From Euzebya rosea (lineage in GTDB: Bacteria; Actinomycetota; Nitriliruptoria; Euzebyales; Euzebyaceae): 64,000 nt of DNA. Positions within the stretch are counted from its first letter, which is position 1. Each line of letters opens with the position of its first letter. Where the stretch lies: contig NZ_PGDQ01000011.1 in NCBI RefSeq assembly GCF_003073135.1, positions 62,001 to 126,000 on the forward strand, in the 5' to 3' direction. Shown here in pieces: positions 45,330 through 53,708 of the stretch. The notes beneath the pieces were generated by a model, which saw only the letters and a program-made list of their open reading frames with translations, ran no database searches and was not told where the DNA came from. Made by a program: the position numbers and the translations under genes.

Positions 45330-46210
45330 TGGCCGAGCAGCTCGCGGGTCAGCTCCAGCAGCGCTTCGGCCGCCGGGGGCATCCACCGATGGCGGTGCCA
45401 CAGCAGCTGCACCCTCACCGAGGGGCACTCGAAGGGCAGCACGACGAGCTGGCCGGCGTCGACCTCCTCGGCGCTGGCGAAGGCCGGCAGCGCCGTCAGC
45501 CCCATCCCGACCCGCACGCACTGCTTGATCGCCGCGACCGAGGAGAACTCCATGGGGTCGATCGGCACGACGCCGTCGGCGGCCAACCGCTCGATGAAGG
45601 CGCCGCCGTAGGAGACGTCGAGCTCGCTGAGGAGGAGGCGGAACGGCGCGAGGTCGGCGGCGCGGACTCGCCGGCGTCCGGCCAGCGGGTGGTCGGGCGG
45701 GGCCAGCAGCCACACCGCCTCCTCCCGCAGGGTCTCGGTGGCGAGGTCGGGGTGGGCGATCGGCCGGTCGAGGGTGATGGCGGCCGCCGAGTCGCCCTCG
45801 ACCACCCGGCTGACGAGGTCGGCGGGGTCGTGCGGGCGCAGGAACAGCCGCACGTCGGGGAAGCGTCGCTGGAACTCGCGCAGGACGTCGGGCAGCTGGA
45901 ACGTCGACAGGGTCTCGGTGGCGGAGATGGTCAGGTCGCCGTGCGGCTGCGCCCCGACGAAGGCCACGGTGGCGCTGGCCTCCTCGACGAGGTCCACGAT
46001 GCGCCGCGCGTAGGTCGCGAGCCGGTCCCCCGCCGGGGTCAGCACGACCCCCCGACCGACCCGGTCGAACAGCGGAACGTCCAGCTCCTTCTCAAGCGAC
46101 CGGATCTGGGCGGTCACCGTGGACTGGGCGTAGGCCAGCTCCTCGGCTGCCCGGGTGAAGTGCTGCAGGCGAGCGCAGGCGAGGAAGGTGCGGAGGTCAC
46201 GCAGTTCCAT
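45293..46210 (-). CDS. LysR family transcriptional regulator
   Basis: The 305-residue protein has the N-terminal LysR winged helix (MELRDLRTFLACARLQHFTR, then AYAQSTVTAQIRSLEKELDV and FDRVGRGVVLTPAG) and a C-terminal two-lobed inducer domain (about 90-290; GDLTISATETLSTFQLPDVL). This type is often linked to oxidative or metabolic responses, but the effector is not evident. The last 11 residues (GDPRSAAAPLR) are encoded by the 85-bp repeat, so the C-terminus was probably changed by repeat insertion. yaaA lies downstream on the same strand. A 12-bp palindrome lies 6 bases upstream of the start. Confidence 0.92.
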   Translation of the reverse strand: MELRDLRTFLACARLQHFTRAAEELAYAQSTVTAQIRSLEKELDVPLFDRVGRGVVLTPAGDRLATYARRIVDLVEEASATVAFVGAQPHGDLTISATETLSTFQLPDVLREFQRRFPDVRLFLRPHDPADLVSRVVEGDSAAAITLDRPIAHPDLATETLREEAVWLLAPPDHPLAGRRRVRAADLAPFRLLLSELDVSYGGAFIERLAADGVVPIDPMEFSSVAAIKQCVRVGMGLTALPAFASAEEVDAGQLVVLPFECPSVRVQLLWHRHRWMPPAAEALLELTRELLGQGDPRSAAAPLR

Positions 46211-46216
46211 CGGATC

Positions 46217-46228
46217 TACCGATCGGTA
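46217..46228. promoter_or_regulatory. 12-bp palindrome before lysR, possible autoregulatory site
   Basis: TACCGATCGGTA is a perfect palindrome starting 6 bases upstream of the lysR start codon, in the divergent region shared with the zinc-ribbon gene. It is shorter than a usual LysR T-N11-A site. Confidence 0.45.
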
Positions 46229-46312
46229 TGTTCAGAACCATTCAGGTGACATGATCGCACGAGCGAGGCACGCTGAGGTCACTTCTCCACCAGAGCCGAA
46301 ACGGAGCCAACC

Positions 46313-46477
46313 GTGCCCACGATCGCCACCGCCCGCTGCACCGCCTGCACCCAGGCCACCGCCGGCACCCGCATGTCCCGCCACACCGTCAGCGACGGAT
46401 GGCTGACCTACTACCGCTGCGGCGCCTGCCGAGGCGTCAGCGCGGTCCACACCCCCCGGATCACCTGGGTCGGGTAG
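46313..46477 (+). CDS. 54-residue zinc-ribbon-like protein
   Basis: GTG 46313 has ACGGAG 7 bases upstream; the frame ends at TAG 46475-46477. The product contains RCTACTQ near residues 8-14 and YYRCGACRG near 36-44, so two CxxC pairs are separated by about 24 residues, as in a zinc ribbon. Between them is TAGTRMSRHTVSDGWLTYY. A strong intrinsic terminator follows 49 bases later, which supports an expressed gene. It is divergent from lysR. Function unknown; nucleic-acid or protein binding is the usual role for such ribbons. Confidence 0.75.
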   Translation: MPTIATARCTACTQATAGTRMSRHTVSDGWLTYYRCGACRGVSAVHTPRITWVG

Positions 46478-46525
46478 CGGACCAGTCCACTCCGTGGCGT
46501 CGCCCGCAACGCCGCCACACCCCCA

Positions 46526-46556
46526 CGCGGCCGGATCCCCCTCGGATCCGGCCGCG
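46526..46556 (+). terminator. Intrinsic terminator after the zinc-ribbon gene
   Basis: CGCGGCCGGATCC and GGATCCGGCCGCG form a perfect 13-bp stem with loop CCCTC, followed by TTTCT. Confidence 0.85.
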
Positions 46557-46672
46557 TTTCTGCGATGAGGCGGGGACGGCCGCCAGCAACCGTGGACCGG
46601 CTGCCGGTGACCCCTGCCCTCACCTGCAGGCCTGGTGGTCCTGCCCGCGTCGGGCCGACCGAACCGGGTCGC

Positions 46673-48376
46673 TCACCGGCACGCCGCTGCGCGGGCAACG
46701 CAGACGACGGCGACATCGGCCTCGCCGAGGAAGGCCGCGGTGGTCGCCGGCATCGTCGTGCCGGTCAGCACCACGGGGGCCACCAGCGCGTCGGACGCCA
46801 GCGCCGCGGTCATTCCACCGGCCCAGTCGCTGCCGTCGACGACGATGACCGTGTCGACCAGCTCGGCCGAGGCCATGCCCCGACGCCGGTTGAGCTGCAG
46901 CGCCGTCTCGGTCCGGTCCGCGCCGCTGGCACGGTCGACGCCGAGCCCGATCTCCACGATCTCCTGGAGCACGGGGCGGTCGACCGCCGCCTCGCCCCCG
47001 GCGACGAGCACCGACTGCAGCCCGTTGTCCATGGTTTCGGCCTGCAACCAGGTGGCGACCCGCGGGTCGAGCACGTCCTCGGTGGTCAGCAGGACCGGTG
47101 CCTCGAGCCCTGCGGCGGTGGCGCCGGCGGCCAGGGCGTCGGCCCAGGCACGGCTGGGGTCGGACTCGTGGCCGTGGGCACGGACGAGCACGACCTGCTC
47201 GACCCGGGGGCCGATCATGTCGGCGATGGCGAGTGCGGTGGCGATGCGGTCCGACCCGCCGACACGCTCGACGGTGAGCGCGAGGCCGCGCAGCTCGGTG
47301 GCGATCTGTTCGGGCACCGCGGACTCGCCGCCGAGCACGATCGCTCGGACCGCGCCGAGGCGGCCGATCTCCGCGGCGACGCGCTCGTCGAGGTGGTCGG
47401 GGCCGGTCAGCAGCAGCGGGGCGTCCAGCGCCCCCTGCAGGCCGCCGGAGGCCAGGGCGTCGGCGAACTGGTCGTCACGGGCGATCAGAACGGCCTCGGT
47501 GCCGCCGTCCTCGGGGTGGGCCAGCTGGGACATGGCCACCGAGACGGCAACACGGTCACCGAGCGGGATGGTGAGGTCGTCGGCCAGCTCGGGGACGGGC
47601 CGGCTGCCCGGGCCGAAGCTGGACCGCGCGACCACCTGGGCGAGGATCGGGTCGATCTCGGACAGGCTGCCGTCGCGGAAGGGCTGGAGGCCCTCGTCGT
47701 CGACGCAGGCACCGTCGTTGATCTCCGTCGCGGCGACGACGTCGACGACGGCACCGTGGGTGGCCTGGCGGACCGTCATGAAGCCGATGACCTGCTCCAC
47801 GACACGCTCGCCGACGACCATCTCGAAGCCGTAGCGGATGCCGTCGAGACCGGCGACCGTCGCGCCGACGGTGGGTTCGGCGATGTAGGCCATGTCCGGG
47901 CAGACGCTTCCGCGGTCGGTGCGGATGGTCTCGTGGAATCGGGCGGCCTCGGCGGCCAGCGCCTGGCGGACCGGGATGCCGGCGTCGAGGTCGGCGGCGA
48001 GGTCACCCTCCTCCAGCAGCCATTCGAGGTGCTCGACGATGCCCTGGTCGGTGCCGTCGAGGGTGGTGCAGAGGAAGGGACCGTCGCCGTCGCAGGCCGC
48101 GCCGGCCCAGCCGCCGGTCAGGTCGACCGGTTCGGCGGGAAGGCTGGTCCAGTCCACGCCCGGGACCTGGGCGCGTGACGTGGAGGGGATGGTCACCAGT
48201 ACGAAGGCCGCGAGGACGGTGACGAGCATGGCCGCGCCGAGGCCGACACGACGGTGGCGGCGAGGCGACCTGGCCTGGTGGACGCGCCGGGGAGGGTCGG
48301 CACCGCGCCCGTCGTTGAGGGTCGCGATGGGGCGCTCGAGGGCGACGAGGGCGTTGAAGTGGTCGTGCGGGGTCAT
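46673..48376 (-). CDS. CWB2 protein with cytoplasmic N-terminus and membrane anchor
   Basis: The 567-residue protein is unlike the other CWB2 proteins here: it begins with about 45 cytoplasmic residues (MTPHDHFNALVALERPIATL, then RRVHQARSPRRHRR) before a single hydrophobic segment (about 46-66, GLGAAMLVTVLAAFVLVTI), so it is a signal-anchor protein or has an unusually long n-region. A domain of about 200 residues with several Cys (GAACDGDGPFLCTTL, RGSVCPDMAY) precedes three CWB2 repeats (about 285-567; AVLIARDDQFADALASGGLQ, AIVLGGESAVPEQIA, SVLVAGGEAAVDRPVL). The last repeat is short. It is downstream of the lipoprotein gene with a 69-base gap, probably one operon. Confidence 0.85.
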   Translation of the reverse strand: MTPHDHFNALVALERPIATLNDGRGADPPRRVHQARSPRRHRRVGLGAAMLVTVLAAFVLVTIPSTSRAQVPGVDWTSLPAEPVDLTGGWAGAACDGDGPFLCTTLDGTDQGIVEHLEWLLEEGDLAADLDAGIPVRQALAAEAARFHETIRTDRGSVCPDMAYIAEPTVGATVAGLDGIRYGFEMVVGERVVEQVIGFMTVRQATHGAVVDVVAATEINDGACVDDEGLQPFRDGSLSEIDPILAQVVARSSFGPGSRPVPELADDLTIPLGDRVAVSVAMSQLAHPEDGGTEAVLIARDDQFADALASGGLQGALDAPLLLTGPDHLDERVAAEIGRLGAVRAIVLGGESAVPEQIATELRGLALTVERVGGSDRIATALAIADMIGPRVEQVVLVRAHGHESDPSRAWADALAAGATAAGLEAPVLLTTEDVLDPRVATWLQAETMDNGLQSVLVAGGEAAVDRPVLQEIVEIGLGVDRASGADRTETALQLNRRRGMASAELVDTVIVVDGSDWAGGMTAALASDALVAPVVLTGTTMPATTAAFLGEADVAVVCVARAAACR

Positions 48377-48445
48377 GGTGAGGTGCTCCTTGGCGGTGGT
48401 GTCGTTGGGGGGAGTCGATGCGCTGCTGGGGACGGGGTCGGGCGC

Positions 48446-49270
48446 CTAGATGGCGACGAAGGACGCCACGATCCGGTCGAGGGCCTGGATGTCGCGTTCG
48501 GCGTTGACCTGGACCTGGACCTCGACGATCGGGTCGCTGCCGTCGGCCGGGCGTGCGGCGATGACGACGTAGACCGCCGTGGTGCCGCCGCAGGCGGTGT
48601 AGGTGTCGAAGGACCCGACGTACAGGCCGTCGGTGTAGGGCTCGCGATCCTGGAAGGTGCAGGTGGATCCGAGGGTGGTGCGTTCGTCGTCGAGGATCTG
48701 CTCGGGGGTGACGCCGGGGACGTCGCCGGCCGACACGATCACGCCGGGGGTGGTCCAGGTGCTGGCGAACGCCGCCAGGTCGTTGCTGGCCCGGATGTCG
48801 GCGACGGTGGTGCCGCTGACGGTGACCGGCGTGCCGTCGACGTCGACCCAGTCGGTCGGCACGTCAACGGAGATGCGGCCGGTGTCGTCGATGACCGTGA
48901 CGTAGGTGTCGTAGGGCGGCAGGTCGGCGCCGGTGGTCATGGGGACCTCCGACATGAAGACGGTCGGTTCCTGCGGCGGGGCGACGGGTGCCGGTGGCAG
49001 GGTCGCCGGTGGTGCCGGTGGACTGGTGGCCACGGACGCGTCGGGGGCGATCGGCACGGACGGCTTGTCGACGTCGTCGGTGGGTGCGTCCGGTGTGGCC
49101 GGATCGGCGGTGACGGCCGGCTCGGTCGCCGTGACCGGTGCGCTGGGAGAACCCTCCACGGTCGCGATGGCCTCGGCGATGCCGGGACCGTCGGTGCTGC
49201 AGGCGCCGGCGAGCGAGGCCAGCACGACGAGGACGAGGGCTGGCCTGCGGAAGGGACGGTCGACGGACAC
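48446..49270 (-). CDS. Lipoprotein with Pro/Ala/Thr linker
   Basis: GTG 49270 has TGGAG upstream. The 274-residue protein has a lipobox (VLVVLASLAGAC) and a long Pro/Ala/Thr-rich linker (about 30-110, ending PVAPPQEPTVF). The C-terminal domain of about 160 residues has strands such as ISVDVPTDWVDVDGTPV and GVIVSAGDVPGVTPEQILDD, with two Cys (GSTCTFQDREP, YTACGGTTAV) that may form a disulphide. The ISVDVP-DW opening resembles PsbP/LpqN-like lipoprotein domains of actinobacteria; this is tentative. Upstream (49404-49442) are heptamer repeats of the SARP type, so it and the following CWB2 gene may be targets of the regulator at 50365. Confidence 0.78.
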   Translation of the reverse strand: MSVDRPFRRPALVLVVLASLAGACSTDGPGIAEAIATVEGSPSAPVTATEPAVTADPATPDAPTDDVDKPSVPIAPDASVATSPPAPPATLPPAPVAPPQEPTVFMSEVPMTTGADLPPYDTYVTVIDDTGRISVDVPTDWVDVDGTPVTVSGTTVADIRASNDLAAFASTWTTPGVIVSAGDVPGVTPEQILDDERTTLGSTCTFQDREPYTDGLYVGSFDTYTACGGTTAVYVVIAARPADGSDPIVEVQVQVNAERDIQALDRIVASFVAI

Positions 49271-49403
49271 GGTGGCTCCAGGTGGTGAGGGGTTTCGCTG
49301 GGGGCTTGGCGTCGCCCTCCGGCCGGGCGGTGCAGGCCGGCTCGGATGGCGACGTGGGGGACCGTATGGAGCGACGACCCCCGGTTCGGCAGCCGGTTGG
49401 CGG

Positions 49404-49442
49404 CTGCAACGGCGGTGCAACCGCCCCACCATCGGCTGCAAC
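49404..49442. promoter_or_regulatory. Heptamer direct repeats resembling SARP boxes, site A
   Basis: CTGCAAC (49404-49410) and GTGCAAC (49415-49421) are 11 bases apart, and a further CTGCAAC lies at 49436-49442. SARP regulators recognise heptameric direct repeats with 11-bp periodicity. The site is about 135 bases upstream of the lipoprotein start (minus strand). Confidence 0.5.
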
Positions 49443-49461
49443 CGCATGGGCAGTCCCGGGG

Positions 49462-50124
49462 TCAGGCGCAGAGGTGGTCGAGCACCGCCAGCAGGGCGCG
49501 ACCGTCCCCGCAGTACCCCAGCGAGACGTCCATCGCGTCGTTGCGCCACAGGCCTGCGACGGCGAGGTCGTCCGCCCCGTGGCGGGCGGTGCCGGGCTCG
49601 GGCAGCCATCCGGTGCGGTCGCGGGCGGCGGCCCATTCCGCCGACCCGGCGAGTCGGGCCAGGTCGGTGGCGCTGGAGGTCCACCCCCGGTCCCAGCGGG
49701 TGGACGTCATGCCGAGGGGTTCGGTGACGGTCTCGGTGACCACGCGTCGCAGGCGCTGCCCCGACACGGCCGCAGCCACCCGACCGAGCAGGCTGCTGGC
49801 ACACGTCGACATCGGCGTGGCCGCGGGGTCCGCGACCGCGGACAGCAGCGAGGCGACGGTCCAGTCCGGGTCGGCGTCGCCGGGGAGCACTCGTCGTGCG
49901 ACGCACTCCCCGATCGTCGTCCCCAGCGACAGGAGGCCCTGCTCGGCCAGCGCGTTCACGACGACGACCAGCAGGACCCCGCTGACGTTGGAACCCAGCC
50001 GGACGGGCCCGGGGCCGTCGACCTCGACGAGGGTGCGGCCGGCGACCACCACCGATGCGCTGGGCGGCATGCGACGCCCCATGGCGGCGAGGGCAGGGGG
50101 CAGGTCGGTGCGCAGGACGGCCAC
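49462..50124 (-). CDS. Degenerate serine beta-lactamase-fold protein
   Basis: About 220 residues from GTG 50124 with CTGGAG upstream. The overall layout of class C/DD-peptidase-like serine hydrolases is clear: LGSNVSGVLLVVVVNALAEQ, then ASSLLGRVAAAVSGQRLRRV, VTEPLGMTSTRWDRGW and SSATDLARLA. However, the SxxK catalytic motif is replaced by S-N-V-S without lysine and the YxN region by CAS. It is also shorter than the family (usually 350 or more). There is no signal peptide. It is probably a pseudoenzyme that binds a ligand or protein. It is divergent from the SARP regulator gene. Confidence 0.68.
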   Translation of the reverse strand: MAVLRTDLPPALAAMGRRMPPSASVVVAGRTLVEVDGPGPVRLGSNVSGVLLVVVVNALAEQGLLSLGTTIGECVARRVLPGDADPDWTVASLLSAVADPAATPMSTCASSLLGRVAAAVSGQRLRRVVTETVTEPLGMTSTRWDRGWTSSATDLARLAGSAEWAAARDRTGWLPEPGTARHGADDLAVAGLWRNDAMDVSLGYCGDGRALLAVLDHLCA

Positions 50125-50220
50125 GGCAGCTCCAGTCTCCCGGGCCCCGACGACCCGGCTGCCGGGACTGTGCCTGACGGGTCCGCCGGTCTCGCCTGCG
50201 ACCGCTCCCCTCCCATCCGT

Positions 50221-50238
50221 CTGCAACACCGCTGCAAC
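50221..50238. promoter_or_regulatory. Heptamer direct repeats resembling SARP boxes, site B
   Basis: CTGCAAC occurs at 50221-50227 and 50232-50238, an exact 11-base period with a 4-base spacer. It lies about 130 bases before the SARP gene start. A possible promoter TTCGCA (50256-50261), 18 bases, TAGGAT (50280-50285) follows. Autoregulation by the SARP protein is an inference. Confidence 0.5.
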
Positions 50239-50364
50239 ACGTCCCGAAAATCCCCTTCGCACCCTCGGTTGCACCGTTCTAGGATCGAGGCGTCCGGCCG
50301 GTCCACGGCGGGCTGTCGTCCCACGACGGCAAGGGGTCCTTCGGGCGTCGTGCGAGGAAGCGCG

Positions 50365-53300
50365 TTGTCCACAACTGATCACGACCGTTCCGGGTCGGGG
50401 GCGGTGCGGGTGCACCTGCTCGGCCCGGTCATCGCCACCATCGACGGAACCGAGGTCGCCCTCGGCGGTCGGATGCCTCGTGGTGTCCTCGCAGCCCTGG
50501 CGCTGGAGGCCGGCTCGCCGGTGCCGGTCGAGCGCCTCGTCACCGGCCTGTGGGGCGAGCAGCCACCAGCGACGGCCGAGGGCACCCTCCGCGCCTACGT
50601 TTCGCGCCTGCGCTCGACCCTCGGACCGGCGGCCCTGCCGAAGGTGACCGGTGGCTACGTCCTGGATGCGTCAACGACCGTCGTCGACGCGCTGGAGGTC
50701 GCCGACCTCCTCCTGCTGGCGCGCACGACGATCGGCACGGAGCCGTCCGAAGCCGGTCGACTGGCCGACGCCGCCCTCGCACGCTGGCGAGGCGACGCGC
50801 TCGGCGACATCGTCGCGTTGCCCTTCGCCATCACCGCGGCGGAGCTGCTGCAGGCCCGCCGCCTGGAGCTGGAGGTGCTGCGCGGTCGCGCCCACCTGGC
50901 CGCCGGTCGCCACGACCTGGTCCGCGACAACCTCGCCGTGGTGGCCAACCGGACCCCGGCCGACGAGCAGGTCGCGGCCCTGCTGATGGTCGCCGCCTAC
51001 CGGGAGCAGCGACAGGCGGAGGCGCTGCAGCGCTTCGACACCCTCCGCGCCACGCTTGCCGACACCCTCGGCATCGACCCCGGTCCCGAGGTGCAGCGCA
51101 TCCACCGGCTGGTGCTGCAGCAGGATCCCGACCTGCTCGACGGCGATCCGCTGGCCCCGTCGCTGGACACCGACCGTGCGCTGTCCGTCAGCGTCCCCGA
51201 TGCCCCGGCCGGCGACTCCCCCGCCGGCGACTCCTCCATCGGCGTCGAGCTGTCCTCGGTCCTGCCGGTGCGTGCATCCGCGCTGGACCGATCGGCCGCA
51301 CGTGCCGTGCCCGTGCCGTTGACCACGTTCGTCGGTCGGACCACGCAGCTGGACCACGTGCAGCGGCTGTCGTCGACCGCCCGGCTGCTGACCCTCACCG
51401 GGGTGGGTGGTGCCGGCAAGACCCGCCTTGCCCTGGAGGCGGTGCGGCGACTTCGTCCCCGGCCGCCGGACGGCCCGTGGCTGGTCGAGCTCGCCGGCGT
51501 GTCCGACCCGGCGATGGTGCCGGCGACGGTCGCGCAGGCGATCGGCGTGGCGGCCGTGGCGACCGACCCGCTGTCGGCGGTCATCGCGGCGATGTCGGGC
51601 TGCCGGGCCGTGTTGGTGCTGGACAACTGCGAGCACGTGGTGGGTGGCGCGGCCACGGTCGCGGCCGAGCTGCTGGGCGCCTGCCCGGAGGTGTCGATCG
51701 TCGCGACCAGCCGCGAGCCGCTGGGCGTGCCGGGCGAACGGGTCCTGGTCATCCCGCCGCTGACCGCGGGCCTGGACGGTGAGGTGGGCGAGGCCGAGCT
51801 GCTGTTCGCCGACCGCGCCGCCCTCGTGGACCCCACCTTCGTGCTGGACGACACGACGAGGCCGGTCGTGCGCCGGATCTGTCGGGCCCTCGACGGCATC
51901 CCGCTGGCGATCGAGCTGGCGGCCGCGCGGCTGTCGGCGCTGTCCCTGGCCCAGATCGACGTCCTGGTGGAGGATCGCTTCGCGCTGCTCGGCGACGGCG
52001 GTCGGACCAACGCGCCCAGGCACCGGACGATGGCGGCGGCCGTGGACTGGTCCTACCGCCCCCTGACCCGCGACCAGCAGGAGGTGTTGCATGCCGCGTC
52101 GGTCTTCGGTGGCGGCTGCGACCTCGACGCCCTGTCCGTGGTGGCCGAGCGGCGGCTCGGGGCGACGGCGGCGCTCCTGACCCAGCTGGTCGACAAGTCC
52201 CTGGTCACCCCGGTCGACGTGGCAGGCGGCCGGCGCTTCCGGGTGCTGCAGACGATCAGGGACTACTGCCGCGAGCACGCCGGCGAGGCGGCCTGGGCGG
52301 CCCTCGCCGACCGCCACACCGCCTGGTTGGCCGACGTCGCGGCTCGCGTGGCCGACGCCTACCTGGGGAAGGAGACCCGCTGGGACGTCGCCATCGCCGA
52401 ACGCGACAACATCCGGGCCGCCCTCGCCCACTGCCAGGAGGTCGGCGACGTCGAGACAGCCCTGCGGATCTGCGGGGACCTCGCATGGGCCTGGTTCCGG
52501 CTCGGGCAGGTCACCGAGGGCAACCGCTGGTTGGACGGCCTGCTGGTCGACGACCCGGAGGCCCTCGACGGCGGCGCGGCTCGGGTGGGGACGGCGACGG
52601 TGGCGGCTGCCGACCTGGTCCAGGCGTTGATCGGCCGGTCGCTGGGGGCGTACCTGTCCGGGGACCTGCCCACCGCGCACCGGCGGATCACCCAGGCGGT
52701 CTCGATGGCGGCCCATGCCGAGCACGACGTCCTCGGCGCCCTGTCCCGCACGTACCTGGCCTACTTCGAGGCCGCGTTCGGCAACGCCGAGGTGGCCGAC
52801 CGGCTGCTGGACACCGCCGAGGAGCGGGACGTGCCGGAGTGGGTGCTGGCCGAGGTCGACATGGTCCGTGGGCAGGTCCGCCGGTCGCAGGGCCGCATCG
52901 AGGACGCCATCGCGGTGCTGGAACGCTCCCGCGAACGGGCGGACCGGTGGGACAACACCTATGTCTGGGCGTCCTCCGGCTGGATCCTCAGCAAGATCCT
53001 GCTGGACCAGCAGCGTCCGGTCGACGCCGGACGGGTCATGGCCGAGGCGCTGCGTCGGCTGGCCGAGCAGGGCGACCGCTCCTCCACCCTGGCCGGCCTG
53101 CACACGATGGCGTCGGTGGCGGGGCTGATGGGCCGCCACTACGAAGGAGGGGTGCTGCTCGGTGCGGTCGACCGGCTGGGGTCACGCGTCGGCTTCCATC
53201 CCGCCCGCATGGACCCCATCGACGGCCCTCGCCAGCGGGCGCTGGTCACCGACGTCCTGCCTGCCCCCGTGCTGGACCGCGCCCGCGCCGAGGGCCACGA

Positions 53301-53388
53301 GCTCGACTGGGCCCACGCCGTCGCCCTCGCCGTCCAGGTCGGCACCACTCCCCCTCGCCCCGTCGCCTCCGGCGCCGCCCGCCGCTGA
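50365..53388 (+). CDS. AfsR/SARP-type regulator with NB-ARC ATPase and TPR domains
   Basis: About 1,007 residues from TTG 50365 (GAGGAAG upstream); GTG starts at 50350 and 50404 are possible. The N-terminal winged helix (about 14-105; VRVHLLGPVIATIDGTEVAL, ATAEGTLRAYVSRLRSTLGP) is followed by the BTAD domain (about 110-260; RLELEVLRGRAHLAAGRHDL, GIDPGPEVQRIHRLVL). An NB-ARC ATPase (about 315-650) has P-loop TGVGGAGKTRLALEA (about 345), LVLDNCEHVVGG and GIPLAIELAAARLSAL. Helical TPR-like repeats fill the C-terminus. AfsR-like proteins activate secondary-metabolite or other regulons in response to signals and ATP. No biosynthetic cluster is visible here; flanking heptamer repeats suggest local targets. 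Confidence 0.92.
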   Translation: MSTTDHDRSGSGAVRVHLLGPVIATIDGTEVALGGRMPRGVLAALALEAGSPVPVERLVTGLWGEQPPATAEGTLRAYVSRLRSTLGPAALPKVTGGYVLDASTTVVDALEVADLLLLARTTIGTEPSEAGRLADAALARWRGDALGDIVALPFAITAAELLQARRLELEVLRGRAHLAAGRHDLVRDNLAVVANRTPADEQVAALLMVAAYREQRQAEALQRFDTLRATLADTLGIDPGPEVQRIHRLVLQQDPDLLDGDPLAPSLDTDRALSVSVPDAPAGDSPAGDSSIGVELSSVLPVRASALDRSAARAVPVPLTTFVGRTTQLDHVQRLSSTARLLTLTGVGGAGKTRLALEAVRRLRPRPPDGPWLVELAGVSDPAMVPATVAQAIGVAAVATDPLSAVIAAMSGCRAVLVLDNCEHVVGGAATVAAELLGACPEVSIVATSREPLGVPGERVLVIPPLTAGLDGEVGEAELLFADRAALVDPTFVLDDTTRPVVRRICRALDGIPLAIELAAARLSALSLAQIDVLVEDRFALLGDGGRTNAPRHRTMAAAVDWSYRPLTRDQQEVLHAASVFGGGCDLDALSVVAERRLGATAALLTQLVDKSLVTPVDVAGGRRFRVLQTIRDYCREHAGEAAWAALADRHTAWLADVAARVADAYLGKETRWDVAIAERDNIRAALAHCQEVGDVETALRICGDLAWAWFRLGQVTEGNRWLDGLLVDDPEALDGGAARVGTATVAAADLVQALIGRSLGAYLSGDLPTAHRRITQAVSMAAHAEHDVLGALSRTYLAYFEAAFGNAEVADRLLDTAEERDVPEWVLAEVDMVRGQVRRSQGRIEDAIAVLERSRERADRWDNTYVWASSGWILSKILLDQQRPVDAGRVMAEALRRLAEQGDRSSTLAGLHTMASVAGLMGRHYEGGVLLGAVDRLGSRVGFHPARMDPIDGPRQRALVTDVLPAPVLDRARAEGHELDWAHAVALAVQVGTTPPRPVASGAARR

Positions 53389-53438
53389 CGTCGAGGCCGA
53401 CTGCGGGTCGAGGCCGGGTCCGGGTCGGTCCCCCCCGG

Positions 53439-53573
53439 TTGACGGAATTCGACCCGTTCTGTGTCTCCGCGGCGCGAACTGGGTCCAAATCCGCCAGAGG
53501 CAGGGCACCGTTGTCGTGGTCGTGGCCGGAAGGTGGGTCAGCGCTCGTCACCGGGTGGGTCAAGATCCGTCAG
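53439..53573. repeat. Three 17-bp repeats in the 320-base gap after the SARP gene
   Basis: The gap 53389-53708 holds no gene that I can support. It contains GGGTCCAAATCCGCCAG (53481-53497), GGGTCAAGATCCGTCAG (53557-53573) and an inverted relative TTGACGGAATTCGACCC (53439-53455). Consensus GGGTCNAANTCCGYCAR. They may be binding sites or a degraded mobile repeat. Confidence 0.55.
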
Positions 53574-53708
53574 GGTTCGGTGGCGGTACAGTTCGACGGA
53601 TGCGGTGGGTCAGCCGGAGGGCACTGACGAACCGTTCGATGCGGTCGTGCGATGCACCTCTGCCGGGCACTGTCCCACCCCGCCGCCGACTTCGTCAGGA
53701 CCCGTTCG

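Noticed and set aside
45060-45713. N-terminal extension of yaaA by more than 200 codons
   Set aside because: It would run through the 85-bp repeats and lysR in another frame. YaaA homology starts exactly at the ATG at 45059.
46565-48178. Long plus-strand open frame over the CWB2 gene
   Set aside because: It is antisense to 46673-48376, and its translation is low-complexity Gly/Asp/Arg without recognisable motifs.
49138-50364. Upstream in-frame extension of the SARP gene by over 400 codons
   Set aside because: The extension is antisense to two minus-strand genes, is Arg/Gly-rich and precedes the family start. The SARP winged helix begins near 50400.
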